Below, piece after piece: positions 34,700-47,008 of a DNA stretch of 64,000 nucleotides. The notes below the pieces were generated by a model. It had not been told where the DNA came from. It saw only the letters and a program-made list of their open reading frames with translations, and did no database searches. A program made the translations under genes and the position numbers. The stretch covers positions 10,827,009-10,891,008 of the forward strand of contig CM075938.1 of assembly GCA_038030265.1 (NCBI GenBank), written 5' to 3'. Source of the DNA: Corythucha ciliata (lineage: Eukaryota > Arthropoda > Insecta > Hemiptera > Tingidae). Position 1 is the stretch's first letter. Every line of letters begins with the position of its first letter.

Positions 34700-37600
34700 C
34701 AAAATACACAAAGAGCGCTCAAAACCCGGTGGTGGGCGTGGCTAGCGGGGGGGGGGGGGCTCAGGGCCTAAGAGCGGTATCTCAAAACAACAAAACCATT
34801 TGAAAGAAAAGCGGCGAAAAAGAAAAAAGGAAAGGGATTGTCGGAAAAGAGGTGAATGGGATAATTTCATTCTAATTTATAATAAAAAAAAGTCATGAAT
34901 ATACACCGCAGTATTGTTGTTTTCGAAGAACGAAAGCTTTCGAAGTCTGATGTGGATGGAGGGGGGGGCGACTCGTTTACACCAGCTTGGAAAACCTTTT
35001 TAATTATTTGGATTGAAGTAAACTGAAAGCAAAAGGGTATAAATCTTACTCTATTAATAATCTCAACTGCTCGGTTTCATTCTAAACCCCCCCCCCCACC
35101 TTAAACCCCATTTCCACAGCAAACAACTTCTCTCATTTATTAAAACCCGTCGAAATAGCTTGCGATGGGTCGTGAGGGAACTCTGCCACTTCTTCCTTGA
35201 CAAAAATGACTCACGGAGCGAAACAACAAGCTTTTAACCTTAATTAAGTTAAACACGGCGTAACTCTTACACCCTCCTCTTCTTCTATCCCTCTGTCCTT
35301 CAAGTCCTCTTCATCTCTTCCTATAGTCACTAAACGCCCTTTGGCACACAGACATAAATGGATTCGATCTGCTCAATATACCCCTCCCCCCCCAAACCTT
35401 CACCATGCCTCATGACGCGACACCGTCCGACGTTCCATCGTTGAAGTATATATAGTTTACCCAAGGAACGGACCCGTGGCTGTGAAGGGTAAAATGAGCA
35501 AACAAAACCACTTCCCCGCCCCAACTACATCAACGTTTTAACCTCCACAACCCCCCCCCTCTCCACCCCATCATGGAACGTTATACTTTTTCTTTTCTCC
35601 CTTGCCTCTTTTATTCGTAAAACTCCTAAAAATATGAGTGGTGTAACGTTGGTGTTATGAGGGATGAGTTCAAAGAGATGAGTACGGGTGGAGGTGTGCG
35701 GGGGTATATAAAGGAAAAAAAAACGTTGGGTGAAAATCAATAACTAAACTGGCATGTTTGCTAGATATTCTTGGGGAAAAAAGAAGACGTATGAGTTTAT
35801 TCTGGTTGTAAATAAAAAAAAAAATGAAAAGTCGAAAGGCTTAACCCTAAAAAATACCCTGCCAACCATAAAGCTTTCGGAAAACCCGCAAATTATGGTT
35901 CAGTTTAGGGGTATGAACATTCGGGTTTAATTAATATTCTGACCAGAATTGGGGGGGCTAATCAAATTTTAAATGGCTTCTACCTGATAAAAGCTGGCAT
36001 TTTAATGAACGGGAAAAACAAAATACAGCGGGTAGCTGCGATAAATAAAATTTAATCTGATTGCTTTCGTGCTCTATAAACCTATTCTAACCGTCTCCTC
36101 GTCGGCTTCATATTTACGATACCTGCACGCCCCGAAATGTCTTTCCCTTGGGGGGTATCTCCCTCGGCTATATAAACTTTAAACACCAGTGGACGAGGGT
36201 GGCAAGGGTCGTTGATACAGAAAAAAAATATGGTCGAGTCGCCCTTTTAAAGAACACCGGAAAAACTCCGCTCAACGCATTGTGCGGAGGGGGGGATGGC
36301 AGAGGCCGGGCTGCACTTCAAAGGTTAGTTTGTTTACTCGGTGGTCGCAACTCCCCCCCCCCCAACCCCAACCCATTCACGGCATCACGCTTCCTCATCG
36401 TCATACAACCACCTCATCAACTGTAAGCGCCGTTTCAACCCCTTTTCCATCACTTTACCGTATAACTGGTTACATCGAAATGGGTGCCTGACGCCGGACG
36501 ATAAGGTCTCGTATTACGCTGAAAAAAAAAAAAAGAAAAAAATATGTGTATATGGTTTGAGGAAGGGCAAGCACACATACCAAAAATATAAGGGACCCTC
36601 TTCTCCCCGCCAGTTCACTACTATCCATGCGTGGAGGGGGGGGGGTGGAGACGTAGAGAGCTAAGGCACGACATACAAGGTAAGAGTTTAGTGGTGGAAA
36701 AATAGAGCAGGAAAAGCTTTTTCTCTCTACGCCCTTTTCACCGCGTCACCCGAGGTGGGAAAAACTGAAAAAACTTGGGGAAAAAAAAACCAAGGGGTTC
36801 TGCGAGCTTTCCACCCCTCTCCAAACGTTTACATTTCATCGTATAAATTACGATACAGATCTGGAAAAGCAATAAACTTTCCCTCACTCCCCCCCCCGGT
36901 CCACCACGTCATGTTCCGTCACCTGTAAAAAAAAAAAACTTCTCACAGCTGACTCAGCTTCCAAGGTGAAAACGTTTTCCCTGCACCGTACCGTATTAGA
37001 ATTAGAACCGCGCTCACAGCGCTCAGCGCTGCAAAGAGCGGGTGCCAGGCCAAGGTGAATTAAACTTTTTAAAAAGAATTCCCTAGGGTGTATGTGTAAA
37101 AATGGGGGGTTGAAAGTGTAAGTATGGTGAACGTGAAGTTGGGGGGTGGGGGGGGCAGAGAAAAAAAGTGAAGTGTGAGATGTCGAGTGTAAAAAGGGAA
37201 AGGGGAATGTTGCGGTCTCAGTTTATCCCAAGTTTTGCCACTTTATTACAACCTGAAAAGTAATTTGGGGAACTGGATTTTCCGCAGTGCGTGCTTTAAA
37301 AATGGTCGGTGAAGATTGTTGTGAGGGGGGGGGGGTGTTGTTGAGGAGAGAATCATTGAAATGGGGACCACCTTGCAGCTCATTGTTCATTTGAATGCGC
37401 AAATTTCGTGGAGGCGGTGATGGGAGGGGTGGCAAAGTCTGGGGTTCGGAGGGTTACAAAAGAAATGAATGGGCAGTCATGAGAGGGAAAAACAAAAGGC
37501 GAAGAACTGACTGAATCCTCTCCTCCCCACTCATTACAATACCTTTCGCCTTGTCTGTGTGAACTGCAAGCAATTTATCACAACCGAATTGCAGCTTTAA

Positions 37601-37745
37601 TTACTTTTGAGGAAATAGGTGGGCGAGGGGAGGGGATTAAAATTAGAAGACAAAGGAAGCGTCCACCATCTGCTGTATCTCTTCCGTCTCCCAGCCAGAA
37701 ACCCCTTTACTGTCACCATGTAAGCGGCAAAAATATAGGAGCGAC
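34700..37745. other. Unique stretch rich in G/C homopolymers, no gene supported
   Basis: About 3 kb without recognisable coding or 30 bp units. G- or C-runs of 8-14 nt occur near 34748, 35088, 35384, 35551, 36289, 36352, 36638, 36888, 37141 and 37325. GTGGTGGGCGTGGCTAGCGG at about 34731 resembles a DNA transposon end. Confidence 0.4.
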
Positions 37746-37746
37746 A

Positions 37747-37851
37747 CAGTAGCGTACTACGGTAAGGGCGAGGGGGGCGGGCCGCCCCGGGCCATCTATC
37801 AGAAAGGCCCTCGAAAAACGTAAACATGAAAAAACTGGGATTTTTAGGTAA
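37747..37851 (+). repeat. Dispersed CAGTAGCGTAC repeat, copy 1
   Basis: CAGTAGCGTACTACGGTAAG, GGCGAGGGGGGCGGGCCG, CCCCGGGCC and a 3' part ending ATTTTTAGGT. It aligns end to end with 47009-47113, and its 5' part aligns (inverted) with 39748-39793. Likely a short non-autonomous transposon. Confidence 0.55.
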
Positions 37852-37929
37852 GTGGCTCCAGTGGCGTAGGTAGGAATTCGTCCTGGAGGGGGATCAGATC
37901 TTGTTGGCCTCATCATAGCCCAATCTCTC

Positions 37930-39745
37930 AGTTAGGGGCGATTTCTGGACTCTACCCGCAAATTAGCGCTTTTTTGGCCGAGTGTATCGTTCTTCTCAAT
38001 TTCAGCCGCAGATTAGCGGTTTTTACCCACCCCCTCCCTTACCCATAAATTTGCGCCTTTTCTCCACATTAGCAGCATAGTATCGTTTTTATCCCGTGAG
38101 CGGGTTTTCTTAATTATCCACGAGTTTTCACGTTTTCCTCAATTTTAGCAGCAAATAACCGATTTTTTAAATTTTTTTACCAGGGGATTAGCAATTTTCT
38201 CAGTTTTAGCCGAAAATTAACGTTTTTATTAAGTGTTTTCCACAATATTAGCCGTAAAATAGGGGGACTTTTCACGAATTAGGATTTTTTTGGTTCACCA
38301 TACGCAATGCATGAGCGATTTTTCTCAGTTTACTCGCGAATTAACGGTTTATTCGCCTATTGCCATAAATCGGCGCTTTTTTTCAATTTCAGCCTGAAAA
38401 GTTGCCTTCAGAATCCGCAAATTGGCGTATATTCAGTTTTTGGCGCAAATTAGAATTTTTCTTAATTCCAACCACGAATTACCGCTTTTTTTTTTTTTTT
38501 AATTCTAGCGGCGACGAGTCGTAACGTTTCAAACCTGTGAATTAGCGAATTTTCTCAATTTCAGTCACAAATTGGCGTTTGGCGCGATCTTAGCTTGTAG
38601 ATTGGCGATTTTTTCCATTTTTAGCCGCAAATTAGCAATTTTCTCCATTTTGAGGCTAAATATTAACCTTGCTCTTAATTTTGACCAGGCTGATTATTTT
38701 ATTTTCTAAATATAACCCGCAAATTAGCGGGTTTTCACATTTTACCTCCGTATTAGCAAAACTATATACTTTTTATAGGTGTAGATTATTGCTTATGTTC
38801 AGTTCTAGCCGTGAATTAGCGTATTTTTTAACATTATACTATGGCCATGCATGAATTTGCAATTTTTCTAAATTTTACCCACAAAAATGCCTTCAGAAGG
38901 TGCGAATTTAAATTATAAATGTAATTTTTTTTTTTCAAACCAAAAAATTTACACCTATTCATCCATTTCTGTCAAAAAATCATCATTTTTAAATTATAAA
39001 TTTCACGAAGATTTCGATTTTTTTCGAGAATTAGTGAATTTTCATAATTTTATCAGCGAATTTTCGCTTTTTCTAAATTTTAGCAGCGTGTTAGCGTTTC
39101 CAACCCGTGCATTACCTACCGAGTTTTGTCAATTTTTGCCAAGAATTGGAGTTTGACTCAAATTAAGCTGCAAATTAGCAATTTTGTTTCCATTTTTAAC
39201 TGAGAATTAGCACTTTTCCCCAATTTGAACTGAAAATAAACGTTTTTCTTAATTTTAGTCGCGCTAATTGGTGATTTTTTCAATTTTTGCCGCGAATTAG
39301 TGATTTTCTTCAATTTGTATCCGCGAGTTAATGTTTGCCCACAACTTATATCTGCAAATTGCAAATTAGCGATTTTTCCCAATTTTAGCTGTGAAATAGC
39401 GTTTTGTGCTAATTTTGCGGCCGTTCAGCATCTTATTCCCTTTTTCATACGCGAATGGACGATTTTACACCATTTCAGTTGTGAATTCGCCATTTTTGTC
39501 CAATTTTCACCTGAAAGCGTGTTTCATTTGTCAATATTATAGCGTGTTTTCTCAACTTTAACCGCGGGGTTTGCCCAAATACAACACTTTTGCGTTGGTT
39601 TCCACAATTTATTCGTAGAATGGTTCCCATGTACCGCGAATCAGCGATTGTATTCTTGATTTTAGTCTGGAACTTGCATCGCGAGACCACGAATCAGCGC
39701 TTTATAGCAGCTATAGCCATGAATATTACCGATTTTTGTCTAATA
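37930..39745 (-). repeat. Type A element, reverse orientation
   Basis: About 60 units. Landmarks GTTGCCTTCAGAATCCGC (38391) and AATGCCTTCAGAAGG (38886). Its end 39536-39740 aligns with the left-end regions at 34141-34330, 58603-58760 and the reverse complement of 47380-47580. Confidence 0.75.
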
Positions 39746-39747
39746 AA

Positions 39748-39793
39748 GGGTCCGGGGCGACCCCCCCGCCTCTCACGGGTACACTACTGCGGT
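39748..39793 (-). repeat. Dispersed CAGTAGCGTAC repeat, inverted fragment
   Basis: Reverse complement reads CCGCAGTAGTGTACCCGTGA, then GGCGGGGGGG and CGCCCCGGACC, the 5' part of the 37.7 and 47.0 kb repeats. Confidence 0.4.
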
Positions 39794-40270
39794 ATGAAGT
39801 CCAAGGAAAAAGCTGGACGTACTCGGACCTTTTCGGGCTACTTCAAGTCCAGAAAATCTGTTAAACCTAACTTCAACGTGAAACGCTCATTTTTGGCGAT
39901 TTTATGGGGCTCTTCGTTATGGTACTATGGTACTAGTCTCCTTCATTCGTGTACTTGAAGCTTTGGGCGGGGGTATCTATCCACCATATCCCCCCCCCTC
40001 GTACCGACGCCCCTGAGTGGCTCCTGTCACGCATGTGAACACGGCACAACACATATCAGAAAATTTACCGAAAAATGAATCAATCGTTTGTTTACGTTTG
40101 TTTTGCCAAAATCATCGTTTAATTAACCATTTCATGTACGATTTTTTTCGAAAAACACACTGCCGAAATCGTTTGTTTCGCGTTATATTTTCGTCTCGAT
40201 CTCGTTTGTTTACGTTTTTTAGCCGAAATTTTCGTTTTTTTTTTTTCAATATTTCGTATACAATTTAATT
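39794..40270. other. Unique stretch before LINE, no gene seen
   Basis: Contains two C-runs and a TTCG-rich segment with imperfect CGTTTGTTT(A/C)CG repeats at about 40080-40225. Nothing coding is supported. Confidence 0.35.
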
Positions 40271-41276
40271 CAAAAAACTGTCCATAGATGGCTATCGACC
40301 GTAGGCATGTCACTGCATTAGTACTCTTTGATTTTAATAAAGCCTTTGACAAAGTCGACCACAGTATCCTATTGTCCAAAGCAGCGGATTTGGGACTTTC
40401 AGCAGGAGTGCTTTCCTGGCTGAGGAGTTACCTCGTGGGGCGAAGCCAGTATGTTGAGGGGTCTGATTTGCTTGAGGTTTCTTCGTTGCTCGAGACACTT
40501 TCTGGCGTTCCACAGGGATCGGTTTTGGGGCCTCTGCTCTTCGCCATCTACCTTATCGGAATTTCCGATTGTTTGACCCATTGTCGTTACCACCTCTTCG
40601 CTTTTATTTTTCTTTTGAGCCAGTCGAAGCTGTCAGTGCTATTTCAAAGGTGCAGGGGGACATTAATGCCTTGCTGGATTGGGCAGCTGCCCACAAAATG
40701 GTCTTGAACGAAGGTAAAACCAAGGCTATCATACGGGGGAGGTCTCTATACCTTGGATGGAGAGCGTCAGGTTGCTGAGCGTTACATTAGATTCAACGTT
40801 GTCCTGGAGGGAACACGTTATTGATGTTTCGAGGCGGACTTTTCGTAGTTTGGTTCAGCTTCAGACTATCCGTGATTTTCTGTCCCGGACGGCCCGTCGT
40901 GATCTTGTTCGGTCTCTTATTTTACCTATTTTCGATTATGGATGCCTGGCTTTTTATCATCTGTCGAGCGAATTGGATTTGCTGTTGTACCGGACGCTCA
41001 ATGCATGTATTCGGTACATTTTTGACCTCAGTCTTGACACCCACGTGACCCCTTACTATACCTGCCTGGGGTGGCTTAAGACCTCTCAGCGCCGAACCTT
41101 CTTGCTGGGCTGCTTTCTGTACAAGATGTATTGTTTAAAGAAGCCTCGGTACCTCCGTAGGGAGGAGCTAGCTCCGGAGGGCTTCGTCGCCAGAGCTGAT
41201 TTTGGCCGAGTCGGCAGGTCTGGTGGGAGCAGCCTTGTGGTTCCTCAGCATCGTACGTCAGTCCTTGGCGTGGGAT
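40270..41276 (+). pseudogene. CR1/Jockey-type LINE RT, truncated at both ends
   Basis: Plus translation starts inside the RT with LVLFDFNKAFDKVDHSILLS (motif A), then LSWLRSYLVGRSQYVEG, LSGVPQGSVLGPLLFAIYLI and DINALLDWAAAHKMVLNEGK, and after frameshifts VTLDSTLSWREHVIDVSRRT and a C-terminal region to QHRTSVLGVG. Near 40600 the expected FADD motif is destroyed: YHLFA is followed directly by a shifted frame. No RNase H follows. The C-terminus is cut at 41276 by the MITE. The wording fits the CR1/L2/Jockey group. Confidence 0.75.
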
Positions 41277-41820
41277 ATCTTTTTAGGATAACATCCTTTT
41301 CCTTGACTAAACACCAGTAACTGGCTTTCCAGCTGACTTTCTATAACTTTTGACGATGGATTCGATTAGAGCACACTCTTTCCTGTCAGGGCGATCCATT
41401 TTAATCTAAAAATAACTATTTTCTGTGGCCTCGGTACCTCCTCAAAGTTTTGCGAAACGGGAATGTTTTTTTTTTCTCACCACTTGTCCATATCCAAATA
41501 CATATATGCGCCTATCGAATTCCCATGCATCAGAAACACTTCTTCGACGTGTCCCTTTCAAAATTACTCACGAGCGTTTGTTCAATTTATTGGCGATTTT
41601 GGGGTGGAAGATTTTCATTGAGAAAATAAAAAACCCCGATTCGCAAAACTTTGAGGGGGTACCGAGGCCGCAGAAAATAATGATTTTTTGACGAAAATTG
41701 ATCGTCCTGACAGGAATAGTGTGCTTTTCCCGAATCCATCGTCAAAAAGTTGCAGAAAGTCAGCTGGGAAGCCTTTTTACTCGCATTTAGTTAAGGAAAA
41801 TTATGTTATCCTAAAAAGAT
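41277..41820. mobile_element. 544 bp foldback MITE with ~190 bp inverted repeats
   Basis: Both ends read inward ATCTTTTTAGGATAACAT. The arms (about 41277-41470 and 41625-41820) stay alignable through CAGCTGACTTTCT, GACGATGGATTCG, CCTGTCAGG and GCGAAACGGG/GCGAATCGGG, with a spacer of about 150 bp. GAT on both outer sides is a possible 3 bp target duplication. It ends the LINE reading frame, so it inserted after the LINE. Confidence 0.8.
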
Positions 41821-42090
41821 GATGGAAAAATAATATCTCTAAGGGTTTTGATTTTTAGACCATGGTTTATGGGGTGTTTGTGTTTTCGATCGCAAATGTC
41901 TAATTTTACTGAATTTTTTTCTTTACACTTACTCGCATTTTTTTGGGCGCTTTGGATGTAGTGACTTAGTCGATATTCCGGTTGTTACATCTGGAGAGAA
42001 TTCATGGAAGATAATAGTCCGCCACACAATTCTATCAGGTTTCAGTATCACTTGAATTGCTAGAAAAAAAGCTTCTTCCGCAGTCACTCT
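41821..42090. other. Unique stretch, no gene seen
   Basis: AT-rich, no recognisable content. The missing C-terminus of the LINE at 40.3 kb was not found here. Confidence 0.35.
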
Positions 42091-42099
42091 GTGCATGGG

Positions 42100-43000
42100 A
42101 GTGAAATTTACGAAATTAGCGTTTTAGTGAACCAGACTCGTGAGTCGTGAAACTAACAAAATCCGCGAGAGTTATAGTGAGCCAGACCCGAGAAAATTGG
42201 TCTCTTTATAAGGGGGGGGGGGCACACAAATGAATTTTTATCCTCATGGTGGTCATGCATGATTTCGAAGCCGGAAAACAACCGACAAAGTACGTCGTTG
42301 ACGGGCCGAAGTAAGATTTCTTGATCGGACAGTTAAGCTGCTGAAAAATTTCATTGTCGGACAGTTTATAGTTACCGAATTGACCGATTCACGATAAAGC
42401 CCCGTTCCACGGGATACGTATCGGATGAAAAATTGTGTGTACGCCACGGAGGCAAATTGGTTTCCAAGGCTGCCACATCTCCTCTCGTCTTGTAAACACC
42501 CACTTTACCTCCTAGGTGAGTGGCCAAACACGTGATAATTTTTTTTTTTTTTTTGAGATAAATCCGCGAAATTGTTGCTTAATGGGAACATTCAGTGAGA
42601 GTCAGCCCCAAAAGTCAGGAAACTTGGTTTCCAACAACAAAAGTCCAGGAATTTGATTTCTTTTATAGCGAGCCAGGCCTAAGAGAATGTTTTTTTTTCT
42701 TCTTCTTCTTCTTTTTTTCGTGTGGAAAACCCACGAAAATTGTTTTTGAATTACGCACCCCCGCAGAAGTAGTTACTTAGTCGCAAAAATCCACGAAATT
42801 GATTTTCAAGTGAGTCAGACCCACGAAATTTTCGAGCCAGTAGCAAAAAAATCCGCTAAATTGGGTTTGTTAGTGAGCGTAATTCGATAAATATTGTTTT
42901 CCTGAGCCAGGCACGCGAGCATATTTTTTAATGCAAGAAAAATTCGAATAATTGGTTTTGAGTTATGCGACCCCGCGAAATTGGGTTTTCATCACCATGA
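42100..43000 (+). repeat. Type D repeat block, interrupted
   Basis: Degenerate units AGTGAGCCAGACCC then GCGAAATTGGTTTTC, period about 30 bp, with non-repeat sequence at 42200-42530. The reverse complement aligns with type E (AAAACCCAATTTCGCGG), so D and E are one family in opposite orientations. Confidence 0.6.
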
Positions 43001-43019
43001 ACAGAAATAACAAGACTCT

Positions 43020-43384
43020 AGGTCTGTTTCTTTGCTGCACTAGTGTATCACGAGTTCTTATTTATCAACCAAGTCTCGTGATTTTCTGCACTAGTGTAAG
43101 GATGTACAAAATGCGACTAGACAGATAAAAACCAGTGAAGGGGCAACTCATTTCTGATCGAAATGACTATATTTGCACTTTTCCGAAATTCCGCTTTGTT
43201 TCCGAGATATCCGCCATTTTCTGGTTTTTTCAGAAACAGCTTGTTGCAATGGCAAAAATGATGAGCCCATTGGAGAGAGCACAACCATTTCTATTTAAAG
43301 ATCCTATTTTTATCAAGATCAGACAGCATCTATTACGTTTTGAATCAGCTTATTGGCGAAGAAACTTAATTCCGGAAGTATTGT

Positions 43385-43390
<6 letters not shown>
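43020..43390. other. Unique stretch with direct repeat of TGCACTAGTGTA
   Basis: TGCACTAGTGTA occurs at about 43036 and 43088. An 85-codon open stretch at 43135-43392 ends at the GA microsatellite and has no recognisable domain. Confidence 0.35.
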
Positions 43391-43426
<36 letters not shown>

Positions 43427-43444
43427 GAGAGAGAGAGAGAGAGA
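43391..43444. repeat. (GA)n microsatellite
   Basis: 54 bp of GA with one T interruption. On the minus strand it is a (TC)n tail directly after AATAAATC of the LINE 3' UTR. Confidence 0.9.
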
Positions 43445-44045
43445 TTTATTAGACTTCCAGGGTACAACTGTAACAAACAATGACCCTAGGGCTGGGCCCT
43501 CTTGAGTCGTTTAAAGGCTAAACATAATGAAACCGGAAAGTGACGAACAGTAATAAAACAATTATAAAACAATAATAAAATAAGATTAAATTAATGAAAA
43601 TATATAAATTAAAATATCATCAACATTAAATTGTCATGTTCAATTATTAAAATAAATTCTTTCATTATCAAAAAATGTTAAAAAGGTTGAGCAAAATGCA
43701 ATGACTAGATAGCTAATGGTTGGGAGGGGGAATGAGGGAAAAGGAAAGAAGGACATGGCACGGCCTTATTCCACTCTTAACGTGAGACAGAACGAGTAAC
43801 ATCTCTCCCGAAATTTATTGAAACATCTGGTTCCTTTAATGTTTTCCGGTATCCCGTTCCAAACACAGACCGATTGAACTCCAAATGAACGCTGGTCGCG
43901 TACCCCCTTAAGAATCTGAGCGAATGTCGTGCTGGCAATTTGATTAAAACAACAAATCTTGGAATACTGCCATAGAATCCAGAACATTCTACCAAAAAAC
44001 CAGGTCCAAAACAGGTCCCGCGCGTTTGGCTCTTTCAAAAACGAG
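43445..44045 (-). pseudogene. LINE 3' end: RT C-terminus and 3' UTR
   Basis: Minus strand 44038-43766 encodes TFAQILKGVRDQRSFGVQSV then CVWNGIPENIKGTRCFNKFR and ends RVE. The WNGIPENIK...F-x-K(F) phrase is the characteristic C-terminus of CR1/L2/Jockey-type RT proteins. A roughly 320 bp AT-rich 3' UTR follows, with AATAAA just before the (TC)n tail. The rest of the element is missing. Confidence 0.65.
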
Positions 44046-44049
44046 GTAT

Positions 44050-44390
44050 CGCAATTGAGTCTATTTTTAATCTAATTTTCGCTCTCTCAAAACCCAATTT
44101 TATGGATTTCGCTCGTTCAAATCCAAATTTTAAGGATTTTTTATCTCTCAAAAACAAATTGTCGTTGGTTTGGCTCCTCCAAACCTCAATTTCGCGGGCA
44201 TTCGCTCTCATAAAACTAAATTTTGCGAATTCTTCTTGTTTAGACCCCGATATCGTGGGGTTTGGTCTTTCCTAAACTCGAATTTCGTTGGTTTTGCACT
44301 TTAAAAAAAACAATTTTACGAACTTAAGCTCTTTTAAACCCCAATTTCGTGAACTATGAAACCCTAATTTCGAGGATTTTGGGCGGTTAT
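44050..44390 (+). repeat. Type E repeat block 1
   Basis: About ten units CTCTTTCAAAACCC then AATTTCGCGGATTTTG, period about 30 bp. Confidence 0.65.
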
Positions 44391-44850
44391 TCCGTACCCA
44401 CGATTTTACTGTTAACAATTATTGATGACACAATGTCATTAAATCCGGAGGACCGTGAAAGGAAAAATTAAACAGACTCACCTGGGCTCGTTCCACTCGG
44501 TCCACAAAGAGTGTGGTGGGTGAGGATAGAACGGAAGGGAATACGGGAAACTGCAGGCGCGACCGTTTAATTAGACCGACGTAATTTTCTTGTGCAATAA
44601 TGATTGAACTGGGTAAAACAGCATTGAAACGTCTTTGAACACTACGTATTAATTAATTCGCTCGGGTGGCTGGGAGGACGGCGAACAACAACTGGCCCTT
44701 TTCCTTCTTTAAGTTGAGAAAAAGGCGATAATAGAAGAAATATTTTTATCTTCTCCCCTTGTCTACGAACCTTACCCTCACGCCTAAACAAAAAGCCTCA
44801 GTTACACGGATTTCCTGAAGAGAAACCTCCGCATTCGTCTCCTTCAAATC
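44391..44850. other. Unique stretch between type E blocks
   Basis: No gene or repeat recognised. Confidence 0.35.
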
Positions 44851-45210
44851 CCAAGTTCCGCCGATTTTACTCTTTTATTCCGAAAGCTACGCTGTTCAAG
44901 ACCCAAATTTCGTTGATTTGCCTCTTACAAAACCACAATTTTGCATACTTTCACTCTTTCAAACCCACATTTTTTGGATTTGACTCCTTCAAATCCAACT
45001 TTTGGGATTTATGCTTAAAACAAGTTTCATGGCTTCACGCAGCCTTTTGTATAATTTTGGCTAATTAAAAAACTAATTCGGTTCATTGAAAACCAAATAT
45101 CGAGATTTTGGCTCTTTCATACCACAATTTCTGCCGATTTTCGCTCTTCCATAATCAAATGTCTCGGATTCGGCCCCTTCACAATCCAATTTCACTAATT
45201 TTTCCACAAA
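44851..45210 (+). repeat. Type E repeat block 2
   Basis: Units such as TTTCAAACCCACATTTTTTG and TTCGCTCTTCC, more decayed than block 1. Confidence 0.55.
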
Positions 45211-46139
45211 TGGTGTAATACCAAGTACTAAAATAAGTCATTTTCTTACTTCCTAGTTCTATAGGGTCTAGATACGATTTGCTTTCTACAGAATCTAGAT
45301 ATGTTTGTCTAGGTATGATTAGCTTTCTCCAACATTTGTATCTTCTCACTTTCCTTTCCTTTGCGTATCACTGTGGGTGGCTGAGCTGAGGGGGGTGTCG
45401 ATCGCCCCAATCACCCCCCCCCCCATAAAACCGCCCCCGCAAGGAGTATACTTGGGTGAAAAACAGGCGATTTTAGGACCTTCGACCATTTTAGAACAAC
45501 AATTCCGAAAGTCTGTAGCCCGTTCCGTATTCTTCGTGGAAAACTACTTGAAATACAAAAGTTGTAGGAAATTTAATGCTCAACAAGTTTTGTGAGTGAA
45601 TATTTTCCTCTAAAATAACTTATTTTCGAGAGATTTAGAAGAAACTAAAAGAAGTGCCAAAACATCAGTTTTTGGGCTGCCGAAAATTGTACCGTACGAG
45701 CTTTTCAGAGTTAGCATTTTTTTTCTCGAACACTTCGCTGAACTACAAATGCAAAATGACAAAAAAGAGGTTTGTTTTCGGCAACGTTGTAGTCAAATCG
45801 CATGGAAATTGTACGAGAAATCCGAACAAAATAGTTAAAAAATTCCAGAACCAATTGTTTCGAAGTTAATACCGAGAATATTATTCCCCTACTGGAAGAA
45901 CATGCCTGGGAAATGATTTCCCTTCAAAACAAAGGTCATATTCGCGTTTTTCATGCCAAGAAAAGAACCACTAGATTTAGATTACTATGTAATTCTGTGG
46001 CAAATAATTTTTGACGTGGTCACGCCAAACCCTACTCCTCCCACAATGTTCGCTTAATCTCAGTTTTTTTCGGGTACAAATATTTACAATTAAGATATAA
46101 AGGGGCTCTCGCGGCCCCTTTATTGGACGGCCCCTAATT
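45211..46139. other. Unique stretch, no gene supported
   Basis: Contains TCTAGATA(T/C)G repeats at 45265-45320, a GC-rich transposon-end-like patch at 45385-45440 with a C-run, and short open stretches without motifs. Confidence 0.35.
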
Positions 46140-46245
46140 AGACGCGCTAATTATTGATTTTTTCTAGTTGATTTCCGCGTGTTAACGTTGTCCCTCAACT
46201 TAATATCCGCAAATTAGCGATTTTTCTCAATCTCAGCGATTGATT
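46140..46245 (-). repeat. Short type A fragment, reverse
   Basis: Three units ending in CCGCAAATTAGCGATTTTTC with TCAATCTCAGC. Confidence 0.6.
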
Positions 46246-46249
46246 TGGG

Positions 46250-47008
46250 AAGAAATGGGAGCCGTTTTTGTGAGCTAGATGAAAATTACATAAATTATAG
46301 TGTTAGTAAAACAAAAACACCCCCCCAGTGTTACGTAAGACGGGCAAACCAAATTTGAAATTATTACCTAAAACGACCAAAATTCTGCAAACGCTGCTCG
46401 CTTTCTAAAAAGCTCAAAACAATGAAACGAAACTCTCAGAATTCTCTCTCCTCCGCTCATGTACTAAATTCATGCATTGTAAAATTTTCAAGTTCAAAGT
46501 TGGAGTCGCTCGATCCTAAAAATACATTCAATGCCTGTATTGTTGTCTCAGTTTGAAGAGGGTGGATCCTGAAGTGGGAGAGAAACGATGCAATTACGGA
46601 GGGGGGGGAGGGCTTATATGTAGAATATCACTCGACAGTTTAAACTCGAGTGAAGTGCCACTTCACTGTTTCTGTTGGGGAACAAAACAAAAACAAAAAC
46701 TGTTGTGTATTGTCGAAGAAAGACACCAAACTTTCTTTTTGTTTCAGTTTTCTCGAATGCTCCTCTTGTTTATAACAGCTAAGTGGAATAATAATGATAA
46801 TTTTACTGTCCACACAGTCAACATCCGTAATAACAACGTCAATAAATAAAATTAAACGGTAGTTTGATTTTTCCTAGTTAGATTCGTTTTAAAATCGTCC
46901 ATGGAGTATGGGGCCAATTCGGTAAGGAGGGCTTTCATTGTGAGTACGAAACGCCTGTTGAGGCAGCTGGTTGAGCCAGGAAGTAGATTGTGCAATTATG
47001 GTCCGAGT
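46250..47008. other. Unique stretch, no gene supported
   Basis: G/C-runs near 46321 and 46603. No recognisable domain. Confidence 0.35.

Noticed and set aside
36148..36664. Overlapping plus-strand frames with His/Pro-rich content
   Set aside because: Built on C-runs and low complexity in three frames at once; no conserved motif.
43135..43392. 85-codon plus-strand frame ending in a GA microsatellite
   Set aside because: No recognisable domain, signal or repeat relation; may be coincidental.
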